In this document: positions 8,145 to 16,466 of the stretch, piece by piece
Layout: the number at the start of each line of letters is the position of its first letter
How positions within the stretch are numbered: position 1 is the stretch's first letter
Assembly (NCBI GenBank): GCA_003202005.1
Contig: QJJF01000001.1
Span: 775,099 to 839,098, forward strand
Source of the DNA: Williamsia faeni
GTDB taxonomy: Bacteria; Actinomycetota; Actinomycetes; Mycobacteriales; Mycobacteriaceae
Reading direction: 5' to 3'
Length of the DNA stretch: 64,000 bases
Notes under the pieces: generated by a model
Database searches by the model: none
Told to the model about the DNA's origin: nothing
The model's input: only the letters and a program-made list of their open reading frames with translations
Program-made: the position numbers and the translations under genes

Positions 8145-9503
8145 CTAGGCAGTACGGGCGAGGGCCTCGATGGGATCGCTGTAGATCGCATCGAGTGAGA
8201 CCGCACCGGCGGCCTGTTGCTGAACCGTTGCGCCGGAACGGGACACGCGAACGTCGCGTCGCGGGGCGACAGAGGTTTCGCGGACCGCCTGGGCGACCAT
8301 CGGAAGGGTCGACGGCGCATCGGTGAATGCCTGGCCACCGAGAACGATGTGATCGGGATTGAAGATGTCGCCGATCAGACCGACCGCACGACCCAGGATC
8401 ACCGCACGTTCGGCCAGGATTGCCCGGGCGACATCATTGCCCTCGGCCGCCAGTTGGTGCACCTCGTCGACGTTGTCGATCGCAAGGCCGGCCGCAATCG
8501 CGGCATCCACGATGCCGGTGTCACTGACCGTCGACTCGAGCTGTCCGGTTCCGGTCGGATCGAGCAGTTCGGTCTTGCCGACCGGGAAGTGTCCGATCTC
8601 CGGGGGTCCACCGGCCGGGGTGTAAACGCTGCCGCCGACGGTGAATGCGATACCCACCGATTCACGGGCGTAGAAGTAGACGAAGCTGCCACCCTCTTTT
8701 GCCGGGTCGACCAGCAGTTCGGCCTGGGGGTTGAGCAGCAGTTCGGCGGCGGCCATGGCTTCGACGTGGGAGGCCACCGAGATCGGGAGTCCGATGACCG
8801 ACGCGAGCACCTCGCCGACCGGTGCGGAATCCCACGCCAATCGCGGATGGGTGTTGCGTCCGGCCTTGTCGACCCGACCGGCCAGCGCGACGCCTGTCCA
8901 CAGCATCTTCTTGTTCGGCCAGCGCGACAGGAATCGCTTGGCACTCAGACCGATCGACGTCAGGGTCTGCTCCGGCGTATCGGCAACCGGTGTCGGGATC
9001 TGAATGGCACCGACAACACGGTGGAAGAGGTCGTGGGTGGTGATCGACGTGACCTTGAGGCCGATATGGATGCCCACGGTCAGGAAGTCTGCGGAGTTCA
9101 GTTCGAACGGCAGACGAGGGCGGCCGATTGCACCGGCCGGAGCCAGATCGGCTCGTTCGCGCAACAGACCGGCCTTGAGAAGTGCGCTGACCTGCCGGTT
9201 CACTGTCGAGATGCTGAGCCCCGAAGCGCTTGACGCCGCATCGCGGAACACCGGTCCGTGCAGACGCGCAGCCCGCAACACAACTGCTGCCGGCTTGGTC
9301 GACAGATGTAGCTGCGGGTTCGCGATGTGAATCTTGGCTGCCTTCTTCGGGCCGGGAACACCCTGCGGACGGGCAGGGCGACCGGGCGCGGTGACGCGAG
9401 AGCCGACGAGGGGTCGCGAACCGCTGCGCTCGGACGGGCGGACGGGGGTAGAGCGGGTGTCGGTGGAGCCAGAAGTGATGCGGTGATCAAGTGTTGCAGT
9501 CAT
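8145..9503 (-). CDS. ROK-family transcriptional regulator, degenerate and cysteine-free
   Basis: The 452-residue protein has a basic, disordered N-terminus (1-55), a winged-helix region (about 75-125, SASGLSISTVNRQVSALLKA) and a ROK domain (about 140-440). The ROK phosphate-binding glycines are altered (TVGIHIGLKVT instead of the DIGGT type). The usual zinc cluster CxCGxxGCxE is absent, with EIGHFPV retained but no cysteine after it; the whole protein contains no Cys. It is therefore probably a regulator without kinase activity. It is divergent from the organosulfur genes and preceded by a cysteine-containing leader peptide, suggesting it controls sulfur acquisition. GAGGA lies before the ATG. 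Confidence 0.82.
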   Translation of the reverse strand: MTATLDHRITSGSTDTRSTPVRPSERSGSRPLVGSRVTAPGRPARPQGVPGPKKAAKIHIANPQLHLSTKPAAVVLRAARLHGPVFRDAASSASGLSISTVNRQVSALLKAGLLRERADLAPAGAIGRPRLPFELNSADFLTVGIHIGLKVTSITTHDLFHRVVGAIQIPTPVADTPEQTLTSIGLSAKRFLSRWPNKKMLWTGVALAGRVDKAGRNTHPRLAWDSAPVGEVLASVIGLPISVASHVEAMAAAELLLNPQAELLVDPAKEGGSFVYFYARESVGIAFTVGGSVYTPAGGPPEIGHFPVGKTELLDPTGTGQLESTVSDTGIVDAAIAAGLAIDNVDEVHQLAAEGNDVARAILAERAVILGRAVGLIGDIFNPDHIVLGGQAFTDAPSTLPMVAQAVRETSVAPRRDVRVSRSGATVQQQAAGAVSLDAIYSDPIEALARTA

Positions 9504-9576
9504 CGGAAGTCCTCGTCGAATGATCGCGCCAAAAACCCCATGGTTTCGGTGCGAAGTTTTGTTGATGCGGAAAATG

Positions 9577-9590
9577 CCGCGAGCGCGGCG
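9577..9590 (-). terminator. Candidate attenuator hairpin between leader peptide and ROK gene
   Basis: On the minus strand, GCCGCG-CT-CGCGGC is a perfect 6-bp stem starting about 9 nt after the leader-peptide stop and followed by ATTTT. Its position between the leader ORF and the ROK start is what an attenuator would have. The T-tract is short, so Rho-dependent control is equally possible. Confidence 0.4.
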
Positions 9591-9598
9591 AGATCAGA

Positions 9599-9661
9599 TC
9601 AGGACATTCGACAACAGAGGACGCGAGCGAGTGGCAGACGACATCCCAGCGCGGTGATCAC
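9599..9661 (-). CDS. Cysteine-containing leader peptide upstream of the ROK gene
   Basis: A 20-codon ORF reads MITALGCRLPLARVLCCRMS, starting with GTG at 9661 behind a perfect GGAGG (9670-9674) at 8-nt spacing. Three of its codons are cysteine (residues 7, 16, 17), all TGT, whereas high-GC genomes prefer TGC. It ends 95 bp before the ROK start on the same strand, with a GC-rich hairpin between. Short cysteine-rich leader ORFs ahead of sulfur genes are known in mycobacteria as translational attenuators. Assignment here is inference from position, ribosome-binding site and composition. Confidence 0.6.
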   Translation of the reverse strand: MITALGCRLPLARVLCCRMS

Positions 9662-9707
9662 ATAGGTGACCTCCGGGATGTGGTGACCGGTGCTCGACAT
9701 AGGCAAA

Positions 9708-9737
9708 AACATATCAGCGACGCGACCCGGCTGCCAA
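9708..9737 (-). promoter_or_regulatory. Predicted sigma-A promoter for the leader peptide/ROK transcript
   Basis: On the minus strand TTGGCA (9732-9737, 5 of 6 matches to TTGACA) and TATGTT (9708-9713) are separated by 18 bp. Transcription would start near 9701, leaving about 40 nt before the leader-peptide GTG. No other good promoter is visible between here and the ROK gene. Confidence 0.5.
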
Positions 9738-9880
9738 CAATCCGCCTGGCGGCCGCACGTGATGTGAACCGGATGCGGCAGCGAAGCCAACACCCGTCGA
9801 AGACCGGTTCACCGGCGACAATAGACCCGGCGCCCTCCCGCTCGTCGACTTGGAATCACAGCGAACGAAATTGTGGAAAG

Positions 9881-9915
9881 GGATCGAGGCCGCGGCCCAC
9901 ACTGGGCTTCGATCC
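9881..9915 (+). promoter_or_regulatory. Hairpin in the leader of the ssuD-like gene
   Basis: GGATCGAGGCC (9881-9891) pairs with GGCTTCGATCC (9905-9915) as an 11-bp stem with one G-U wobble and a 13-nt loop. It ends 26 nt before the ssuD GTG and just upstream of the ribosome-binding site (GAAAGG). It may be an operator palindrome or an RNA element controlling translation. It matches no riboswitch I recognise. The rest of 9738-9880 shows no convincing feature. Confidence 0.45.
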
Positions 9916-9941
9916 TCGTTTCCAACAGAAAGGCACGTGAC

Positions 9942-11120
9942 GTGTCCCTGCATTTCCACTGGTTCCTGCCGACGTACGGCGACTCCCGGAATCTGATGGC
10001 AGGTGGTCACGGTTCGGACATGTCAGGCGATCGTCCGGCGACGCTGCGTTATCTGAAGCAACTGGCCGGCGCTGCCGAGGTCAATGGCTTCGAAGCCGTC
10101 CTCACACCTACCGGCATGTGGTGCGAGGACGCCTGGTTGTCGACGGCGATGCTCCTGGAGACCACCGACACCCTCAAGTTCCTGGTGGCGATGCGCCCGG
10201 GTCTGACCAGCCCGACGCTGGCGGCACAGATGGCAGCCACCTACCAGTGGCAGTCCCAGGGACGACTCCTCCTCAATGTCGTGACCGGTGGCGAATCCTC
10301 TGAGCAGCGCGCATTCGGCGACTTCCTCTCGAAAGACGCCCGCTACGAACGGTGCGGCGAGTACCTCGACATCGTCCGGCGTCTGTGGACCCAGGAAGGG
10401 CCGGTCGACTTCACCGGCAGGCACCTGCGGGTGCAGGGTGCCCAGCTCGCCCGTCGGCCCGATCCGTTGCCCCCGGTCTTCTTCGGCGGGTCCTCGGCGG
10501 CGGCCGGCGCCGTTGCCTCGAAGTTCGCCGACACCTATCTGACCTGGGGCGAGAAGCCCGACGCCGTCGCCGCCAAGCTCGACTGGATCCGCGGGCTGGC
10601 CGCTGCCGAAGGGCGCGAACTGACATACGGGATCCGGCTGCATGTCATCTCCCGCGACACCTCCGAGCAGGCGTGGGCAGAAGCCGACCGACTGCTCGGC
10701 GCGCTCGATCCAGCGGTGGTAGCCGGCGCTCAGCAGAACCTCGCGCAGTCCGAGTCCGAGGGACAGAAGCGGATGCTCGAACTCCACGGTGGCGGAGCCG
10801 CTTTCAACGCCGAAACCGGTGCCCGGTCATTGGAGATCTACCCCAACCTGTGGTCCGGCGTGGGCCTGGTCCGCGGTGGTGCCGGAACCGCACTCGTCGG
10901 ATCCCACGAGGAGGTCGCCGACCGGATCGCGGAATACGCCGCCCTGGGCCTCGACCACTTCATCCTCTCGGGTTACCCGCATGTCGAGGAGGCCTACCAC
11001 TTCGGTGAGGGCGTTCGTCCCCGGCTGATCAAGCGCGGATTGCTCGACGCCGACGATCACGCACCCGAACCGGTTCGTGGAGCATTCCTGACCTCGTACG
11101 AGCCCGCCAGCGCCTCCTGA
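9942..11120 (+). CDS. ssuD: FMNH2-dependent alkanesulfonate monooxygenase-like (SsuD family)
   Basis: SsuD-type enzymes use reduced FMN and O2 to release sulfite from alkanesulfonates during sulfur starvation. The 392-residue protein follows the family closely: FHWFLPTYGDSRNL at the N-terminus, LLLNVVTGG near residue 120, and DARYERCGEYLDIVRRLW. The GTG at 9942 is preferred over the frame start at 9873 because the family N-terminus begins there and AAAGG lies about 10 nt upstream. It opens a three-gene run with sfnG and sfnB. No SsuABC importer or SsuE flavin reductase is in the window, so reductant and substrate supply come from elsewhere. Confidence 0.88.
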   Translation: MSLHFHWFLPTYGDSRNLMAGGHGSDMSGDRPATLRYLKQLAGAAEVNGFEAVLTPTGMWCEDAWLSTAMLLETTDTLKFLVAMRPGLTSPTLAAQMAATYQWQSQGRLLLNVVTGGESSEQRAFGDFLSKDARYERCGEYLDIVRRLWTQEGPVDFTGRHLRVQGAQLARRPDPLPPVFFGGSSAAAGAVASKFADTYLTWGEKPDAVAAKLDWIRGLAAAEGRELTYGIRLHVISRDTSEQAWAEADRLLGALDPAVVAGAQQNLAQSESEGQKRMLELHGGGAAFNAETGARSLEIYPNLWSGVGLVRGGAGTALVGSHEEVADRIAEYAALGLDHFILSGYPHVEEAYHFGEGVRPRLIKRGLLDADDHAPEPVRGAFLTSYEPASAS

Positions 11121-11151
11121 CAACCCGGCCTCAACAACTTCTGGAGAATCC

Positions 11152-12270
11152 ATGACCACCGAAAAGATTGCCGATCAGATCAAATTCGCCTACTGGGTGC
11201 CCAACGTCAGTGGCGGCCTGGTCACCAGCGACATCGAACAGCGCACCGGCTGGGACTTCGAATACAACAAGAAGCTGGCCCGGACGGCGGAGAACAACGG
11301 CTTCGAGTACGCCCTGTCCCAGGTGCGGTACATGGCCTCCTACGGCGCCGAGTTCCAGCACGAGTCAACAGCTTTCAGCCTCGCACTCCTGGGAGCCACG
11401 GAGAAGCTGAAGGTCATCGCGGCCATCCACCCCGGACTCTGGCATCCCGCGGTACTCGCGAAGTTCGGTGCCACCGCCGACCACCTGTCCAACGGACGCT
11501 TTGCGATCAATGTGGTGTCCGGCTGGTTTTCCGGCGAGTTCAAAGCCCTCGGTGAACCGTGGCTCGAGCACGACGAGCGTTACCGTCGCAGCGCCGAGTT
11601 CCTCGAGGTGATCCGGAAGATCTGGACCGAGGACAACGTCGAATACGCCGGCGACTTCTACCGGATCCGCGACTTCACCCTCAAGCCGAAGCCGCTCAAT
11701 ACCCCGGAGCGCCCGAATCCTGAACTGTTCCAGGGTGGTAACTCCACCGCGGCCCGCAACAACGGTGGCCGCTACGCCGACTGGTACTTCTCCAACGGCA
11801 AGGACTTCGACGGCGTCACCGAGCAGGTGGAGGACCTGCGGGCCGTCGCACGAGCGCACAGCCGTGAGGTCAAGTTCGGACTCAACGGATTCATCATCGC
11901 CCGCGACACCGAGGCCGAGGCACACGACACCCTCCGCGAGATCATCTCGAAGGCCAATCGTCCTGCGGTGGAAGGCTTCCGCGACGCGGTACAGCAGGCG
12001 GGTGCGTCGACCTCCGACAAGAAGGGCATGTGGGCCAACTCCTCATTCGAGGACCTCGTCCAGTACAACGACGGCTTCAAGACCAAGCTCATCGGCACCC
12101 CTGAGCAGGTCGCCGAACGGATCGTCGCCTACAAGCGACTCGGAGTCGACCTGGTTCTCGGCGGCTTCCTGCACTTCCAGGAAGAGATCGAGTACTTCGG
12201 AGCCAAGGTGCTCCCGCTGGTTCGTGAGATCGAGGCGGCCGACAAAGCCGCAGGTGTCAGCGCGTCGTGA
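11152..12270 (+). CDS. sfnG: Dimethylsulfone monooxygenase SfnG-like
   Basis: SfnG uses FMNH2 to convert dimethyl sulfone to methanesulfinate, feeding sulfur to SsuD-type desulfonation. The 372-residue LLM-fold protein carries family features such as FAYWVPNVSGGLVTSDI at the N-terminus, FAINVVSGWFSGEFKALGEP (about 118-137) and HDERYRRSAEFLEVIRKIW. It follows ssuD by 31 bp and overlaps the downstream acyl-CoA-dehydrogenase-like gene by 4 bp. This order is typical of sulfone-utilisation operons. Confidence 0.88.
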   Translation: MTTEKIADQIKFAYWVPNVSGGLVTSDIEQRTGWDFEYNKKLARTAENNGFEYALSQVRYMASYGAEFQHESTAFSLALLGATEKLKVIAAIHPGLWHPAVLAKFGATADHLSNGRFAINVVSGWFSGEFKALGEPWLEHDERYRRSAEFLEVIRKIWTEDNVEYAGDFYRIRDFTLKPKPLNTPERPNPELFQGGNSTAARNNGGRYADWYFSNGKDFDGVTEQVEDLRAVARAHSREVKFGLNGFIIARDTEAEAHDTLREIISKANRPAVEGFRDAVQQAGASTSDKKGMWANSSFEDLVQYNDGFKTKLIGTPEQVAERIVAYKRLGVDLVLGGFLHFQEEIEYFGAKVLPLVREIEAADKAAGVSAS

Positions 12271-13493
12271 GCAGCACCGCAATCGCGACCCGGATCGACT
12301 CTGCGGAACAAGCACTTTCGACCGCACGCACCCTGGCGGCACACTTCGCCACCGGGGCGGTAGCACGCGATCGCGACCGCAAACTCCCGTACCGCGAGCT
12401 CGACGAGCTCTCCGCCAGCGGTCTGCTGGCGATCACCGTGCCGGCTCAGTACGGCGGCGCCGACCTGGCCCCGAGCGTCGTTGCCGAGGTCTTCCGGATC
12501 CTGGCCGCGGCCGATCCGAACATCGCGCAGATCCCCCACAGCCACTTTGTGTACCTGAATCTGTTGCGGCTGGCCGGGACTCCGACACAGCAACGGGATC
12601 TGTTCTCGGATGTTCTCGGCGGCGGTCGTATCGCCAACGCGCAGTCCGAGCGCGGTGGCAAGACCATTGCCGCCATCTCCACAACCATCAAGCCCGAATC
12701 GGGGAATCTGCGGCTCGACGGTTCGAAGTTCTACTGTACGGGTTCCCTGTACGCCCATACTCTGGCGGTACTCGCCCGACTTGAGGATCCGTCCGGTGAA
12801 TCAGGTTTGGAGCCAGGCGAATATGTGGCGTTCATACCGGCTGACATCGCCGGCGTCCGCATCGTCGACGACTGGAACGGCCTCGGGCAGCGCACCACCG
12901 GCAGCGGGACAATCTCGTTCGAGGCGGTCACCGTACATCCGAAGCAACTGGTGGCGCGGGCCAAGGCGATCAACGCACCGGCGGGCTACGGCGCCTTCGC
13001 CCAGTTGCTGCACGTTGCCATCGACGTCGGCATCGCAGCCGGCGCCCTGCGCGCCGCAACCGGATTCGCCCGCACGAAGAGCCGTCCGTGGTTCGAGGCC
13101 GCTGTCGATCGGGCCATCGATGATCCACTGCTGATCCAGCGTTTCGGTGAACTCGCCGTCGAGGTCCGGACCGCCGAGGCAACACTGGTCGCTGCCGGAA
13201 ACGCCGTCGACGCCACGTTCTCGTCGACACCGGCCGACACGACGGAGCGTGCGGCGGAAGCCTCGATCGCGGTCGCGACGGCCAAGATCGTTGCCGACCG
13301 GGCCGCCAACGAGGTGTCGTCGGCGCTGTTCGAGGTGTCGGGAACACGCAGCGCCGCCGCTGATCTCGGACTCGATCACTTCTGGCGCAATGCCCGCACC
13401 CACACCCTGCACGATCCGGTGCGCTGGAAGTATCAGCACATCGGGCGGGCTCTGCTCCACGATGCGCCACCGCCGTTGCACGGCGTCATCTGA
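12267..13493 (+). CDS. sfnB: SfnB-family acyl-CoA dehydrogenase-like sulfur acquisition oxidoreductase
   Basis: The 408-residue protein has the acyl-CoA dehydrogenase fold with the SfnB-type central block (GSKFYCTGSLYAHTLAVLAR, about 152-171) and the C-terminal segment ending LHDPVRWKYQHIGRALLHD. SfnB/DszC-like flavoproteins are thought to oxidise organosulfur compounds or assist sulfone use. The exact reaction is not established. GTG 12267 overlaps the sfnG stop by 4 bp, so the genes are coupled. It is convergent with, and only 7 bp from, the BrkB gene. Confidence 0.85.
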   Translation: MSSTAIATRIDSAEQALSTARTLAAHFATGAVARDRDRKLPYRELDELSASGLLAITVPAQYGGADLAPSVVAEVFRILAAADPNIAQIPHSHFVYLNLLRLAGTPTQQRDLFSDVLGGGRIANAQSERGGKTIAAISTTIKPESGNLRLDGSKFYCTGSLYAHTLAVLARLEDPSGESGLEPGEYVAFIPADIAGVRIVDDWNGLGQRTTGSGTISFEAVTVHPKQLVARAKAINAPAGYGAFAQLLHVAIDVGIAAGALRAATGFARTKSRPWFEAAVDRAIDDPLLIQRFGELAVEVRTAEATLVAAGNAVDATFSSTPADTTERAAEASIAVATAKIVADRAANEVSSALFEVSGTRSAAADLGLDHFWRNARTHTLHDPVRWKYQHIGRALLHDAPPPLHGVI

Positions 13494-13500
13494 GGTCAGA

Positions 13501-14475
13501 TCAGGAGTCTGAGTCCTCGGGTTTGTCGAATGTCACAGTGACCTGCTCGAACCCCTTGAGCCGCTGAGCTTTCGCCTGCCTGGTGTAGGTCTTTCGATCT
13601 CCACGGGTGAGGTCGACCTTGTCTGTGAAGGGGGTCAGCAAGGCGCGCGGATACAGCCGGTGTTTACGCACCACGTTTATCTCGCCGGATATGACGATGG
13701 CGGTCGCCGCCAGGTAGAAGTACGCGAGCAGACCCAGGACCACCGCGAAAACACTGTTGGTGGTGCTGGCGTTCTTGACCACGACGTTCACGTAGACCGT
13801 TCCGAATGTCTGCAACAGCTGCCACACCACGCCCATGACAACCGCGCCGGGCAACACATCGCGATAACCCACCCTCTCGGAAGTCGTACTCAGCCGGAAT
13901 GCAACGGCGAAGATCGCCGAGTTCACCATCACCACAGTGATCGCCACCCCGGTGCCCTGCGACAGGTTCAGTGGGCCCGCCAGACCGCCGACGGTCGACA
14001 GCACCGTCGTCGCGATCAGCGCCAGGGCGATGAGGATGAGCAGCACCAGACTGCGCAGACGCGACAGGATCGGATTGGGCCGGCTGTTCCGCGGTACCTG
14101 CCAGGCCGTGTTCATCGCGTTCTGGGTGGCCTGACCGATGCCGGAAGCGCCATAGAGCGCACCCAGCACACCGATGACGATGGCAGGGGTACCGCCGCTC
14201 AATTCCTGCGGTGTCCCGAGCTGGTCGCCGATGACCGGGAACTGGCTCAGCGCCGAATCGATCACGGTCTTCTGTAGTTCGGGATCGCCATCCAGGACGA
14301 TCCCGACGGTGGTGACCAACAGCAGCAAAATGGGGAACATCGACAAAAACGCGTAGTACGTGATCAGGACCGAGAGATATCCACCTTGATCATCGACGAA
14401 TTTGTAGATTACCCCGATCCAGAACCCCAGGATCGGGTGCCGCCTCTGCAGCTTGTCCAGACGCTCGATCATCAC
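13501..14475 (-). CDS. YihY/BrkB-family inner-membrane protein (YhjD-like)
   Basis: The 324-residue protein has about six transmembrane segments and the family landmarks GGYLSVLITYYAFLSMFPIL near the N-terminus, LYGASGIGQATQNAMNTAW (about 108-126) and a C-terminal SGEINVVRKH. Family members were misnamed RNase BN; YhjD has been linked to lipid A export suppression in E. coli, but the function in actinobacteria is unknown. GTG 14475 and ATG 14472 are adjacent start candidates. It lies 68 bp downstream of the DUF72 gene. Confidence 0.88.
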   Translation of the reverse strand: MMIERLDKLQRRHPILGFWIGVIYKFVDDQGGYLSVLITYYAFLSMFPILLLLVTTVGIVLDGDPELQKTVIDSALSQFPVIGDQLGTPQELSGGTPAIVIGVLGALYGASGIGQATQNAMNTAWQVPRNSRPNPILSRLRSLVLLILIALALIATTVLSTVGGLAGPLNLSQGTGVAITVVMVNSAIFAVAFRLSTTSERVGYRDVLPGAVVMGVVWQLLQTFGTVYVNVVVKNASTTNSVFAVVLGLLAYFYLAATAIVISGEINVVRKHRLYPRALLTPFTDKVDLTRGDRKTYTRQAKAQRLKGFEQVTVTFDKPEDSDS

Positions 14476-14543
14476 AGCACCCCAGTCCTACGTGACGCCG
14501 TTTCGAAGATTCGTGCGCTGGCGGACAACGCTACCCGAGAGCA

Positions 14544-15347
14544 CTACTCCAGCCGGTCCAGTAGAGACCGTGCGTCGTGTGGCGCACGCACTTTGGCGTC
14601 GTTGTCGAAGTAGACATACACGTCGGCACCGCGGGCGCGCTCGGAGAAGCGCGATGCCCACCGGTCGAGGGCGTCATCGGTGTATCCACTGGTGTAGAGC
14701 TCGTGATCGCCGTGGAGCCGGGCATATACGAAATCGGCGGTCACCTCATCGATGACCGGGAACTTACCCGCCGAATCAGCGAGAACCAGGGCGATCCCCT
14801 TCTCCCGCAACAGCTCCGGTACCTCCGGGTTGTCAAAACTCGGATGACGCACCTCCATCGCGTGCCGGAGCGGTCGATCGGCATCCGTGGTGGTCCAGGC
14901 CCGCCCGGCGACATGGTCGCTGTGGCCCTCGGACATGGCTGCGGCCTGGGCGGTGGTCCGCGGCAGCAGGTCGGCAAACGCCGCAACGGCTTCGGGATCG
15001 AAGGGCAGATTCGGGGGCAGCTGCCAGAGCATCGGCCCCAGCTTGGGCCCGAGCGCCAAGACCCCCGAGGCCAGGAACGTCGCAAGCGGTTCGTCGACGC
15101 CGACCAGGCGCTTCATATGCGTGATGAACCGGGGCCCCTTGACGGAGAACACGAAGTCGTCGGGAACCTGCTGCGCCCACTTCTGATAGCTCGTCGGACG
15201 TTGCAGCGCGTAGAAGGAACCGTTGATCTCGACCGAGTTGAGGGTGCGGGACAGATACTCCAGCTCGCGACGCTGCGCCAGGCCAGGTGGATAGAACGCA
15301 CCTCGCCAGGGGGGATAGACCCACCCGGAAGTCCCGACTCGAATCAC
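14544..15347 (-). CDS. DUF72 domain-containing protein
   Basis: The 267-residue protein is a single DUF72 (YecE-like, TIM-barrel) domain: IRVGTSGWVYPPWRGAFYP at the N-terminus, LEYLSRTLNSVEINGSFYAL, then a conserved AMEVRHPSF and FVYARLHGDHELYTSGY. No reaction is established for the family, although the barrel resembles sugar isomerase/endonuclease IV folds. It is divergent from the sigma-factor gene, sharing an 81-bp intergenic region in which I see no clear promoter. Confidence 0.88.
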   Translation of the reverse strand: MIRVGTSGWVYPPWRGAFYPPGLAQRRELEYLSRTLNSVEINGSFYALQRPTSYQKWAQQVPDDFVFSVKGPRFITHMKRLVGVDEPLATFLASGVLALGPKLGPMLWQLPPNLPFDPEAVAAFADLLPRTTAQAAAMSEGHSDHVAGRAWTTTDADRPLRHAMEVRHPSFDNPEVPELLREKGIALVLADSAGKFPVIDEVTADFVYARLHGDHELYTSGYTDDALDRWASRFSERARGADVYVYFDNDAKVRAPHDARSLLDRLE

Positions 15348-15428
15348 TTCTCAACATGTACACCACGAAGCGCCCGAATTGCCCTTTTGGGCTGGTCGGT
15401 GTCGGACCACTCCCGTAATCTGTGTGAC

Positions 15429-16466
15429 ATGACTGTCGAGGCAACAGTAGACGCGGACTTCTTGGAAATCGCCGAGCCGTTCCGCCGCGAATTGCTCGCG
15501 CACTGCTATCGAATGATGGGCTCTCACCACGACGCCGAGGACCTGCTCCAGGAGACCTACATCCGGGCCTGGCGCGGATACTCCAACTTCGACGGCCGCG
15601 CCTCGGTTCGCACGTGGCTCTACAAGATAGCCACCAACACCTGCTTGACCGCACTGGGTTCCAAACAACGCCGGCCGTTGCCCTCAGGTCTCGGTGGCGA
15701 CTCGTACGACCCCCAGGCCCCGCTGCTACAGGATAACGAGGTGCCCTGGCTCGAGCCGTTTCCCGACAACGAGGAGACGTTGTCCGAGACCGCGGATCCG
15801 GCGAACATTGTCGGCGCCCGCGAATCGATCCGGCTCGCGTTCATCGCCGCGCTCCAATACCTGCCCGAGCGCCAGCGGGCAGTCCTGATCCTGCGTGACG
15901 TGTTGCAGTGGCGGGCGGCAGAGGTCGCCGAGACGCTCGACCTGACCACCGCGACCGTCAACAGCCTGCTGCAGCGGGCCCGGGCCCAGCTCAAAGAGGC
16001 CTCACCGGAACGTGACTCCGTCACCGAACCCGACGACGCAGCACAGCGGGAACTGCTTCAGAAGTGGGTCGAGGCCTTCGAGACCTACAACATCGATGCC
16101 ATCGTGGCACTCTTCACCGACAAGGCCATCTGGGAGATGCCACCGTTCACCGGTTGGTATCAGGGACCGGCCGTCATCGGCAGTCTCATCGAGCACAACT
16201 GCCCGGCCGAAAAGGCCGACGACATGGTGCTACTCCCGGCGACCGCCAACGGTCAGCCGGCATTCGGGTTGTACATGCTCGATCCCGAGGACGGTGTACA
16301 CCGCCCTTTTCAGCTGCAGGTCCTCGACATCACACAATCCGGTGTCGCGCATGTCGTGGTGTTCTTCTCGGAAACGATGGAAGACGATTTTGCCCGATTC
16401 GGGTTGCCGGCAACCGCATCGCCGACAACCCGGACAGCTGTTGCTCAGCCGTTGATCGCCGACTGA
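15429..16466 (+). CDS. ECF sigma factor with C-terminal SnoaL-like domain (SigG/SigX5 type)
   Basis: The 345-residue protein has sigma region 2 (LLAHCYRMMGSHHDAEDLLQ, about 19-38), a long linker, region 4 (QRAVLILRDVLQWRAAEVAE near 152) and a SnoaL/NTF2-like C-terminal domain (about 210-325). This is the ECF41/SigG-SigJ type, in which the C-terminal domain tunes activity instead of a classic anti-sigma factor. The frame runs open far upstream, but homology starts at ATG 15429. It overlaps the convergent VOC gene by 22 bp; in SigG/ECF41 loci a small neighbouring gene is often the target. Confidence 0.88.
   Translation: MTVEATVDADFLEIAEPFRRELLAHCYRMMGSHHDAEDLLQETYIRAWRGYSNFDGRASVRTWLYKIATNTCLTALGSKQRRPLPSGLGGDSYDPQAPLLQDNEVPWLEPFPDNEETLSETADPANIVGARESIRLAFIAALQYLPERQRAVLILRDVLQWRAAEVAETLDLTTATVNSLLQRARAQLKEASPERDSVTEPDDAAQRELLQKWVEAFETYNIDAIVALFTDKAIWEMPPFTGWYQGPAVIGSLIEHNCPAEKADDMVLLPATANGQPAFGLYMLDPEDGVHRPFQLQVLDITQSGVAHVVVFFSETMEDDFARFGLPATASPTTRTAVAQPLIAD

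Noticed and set aside
14577-15428. Upstream extension of the sigma-factor frame giving a 629-residue protein
   Set aside because: The extension is antisense to the DUF72 gene and unrelated to sigma factors; homology begins at ATG 15429.
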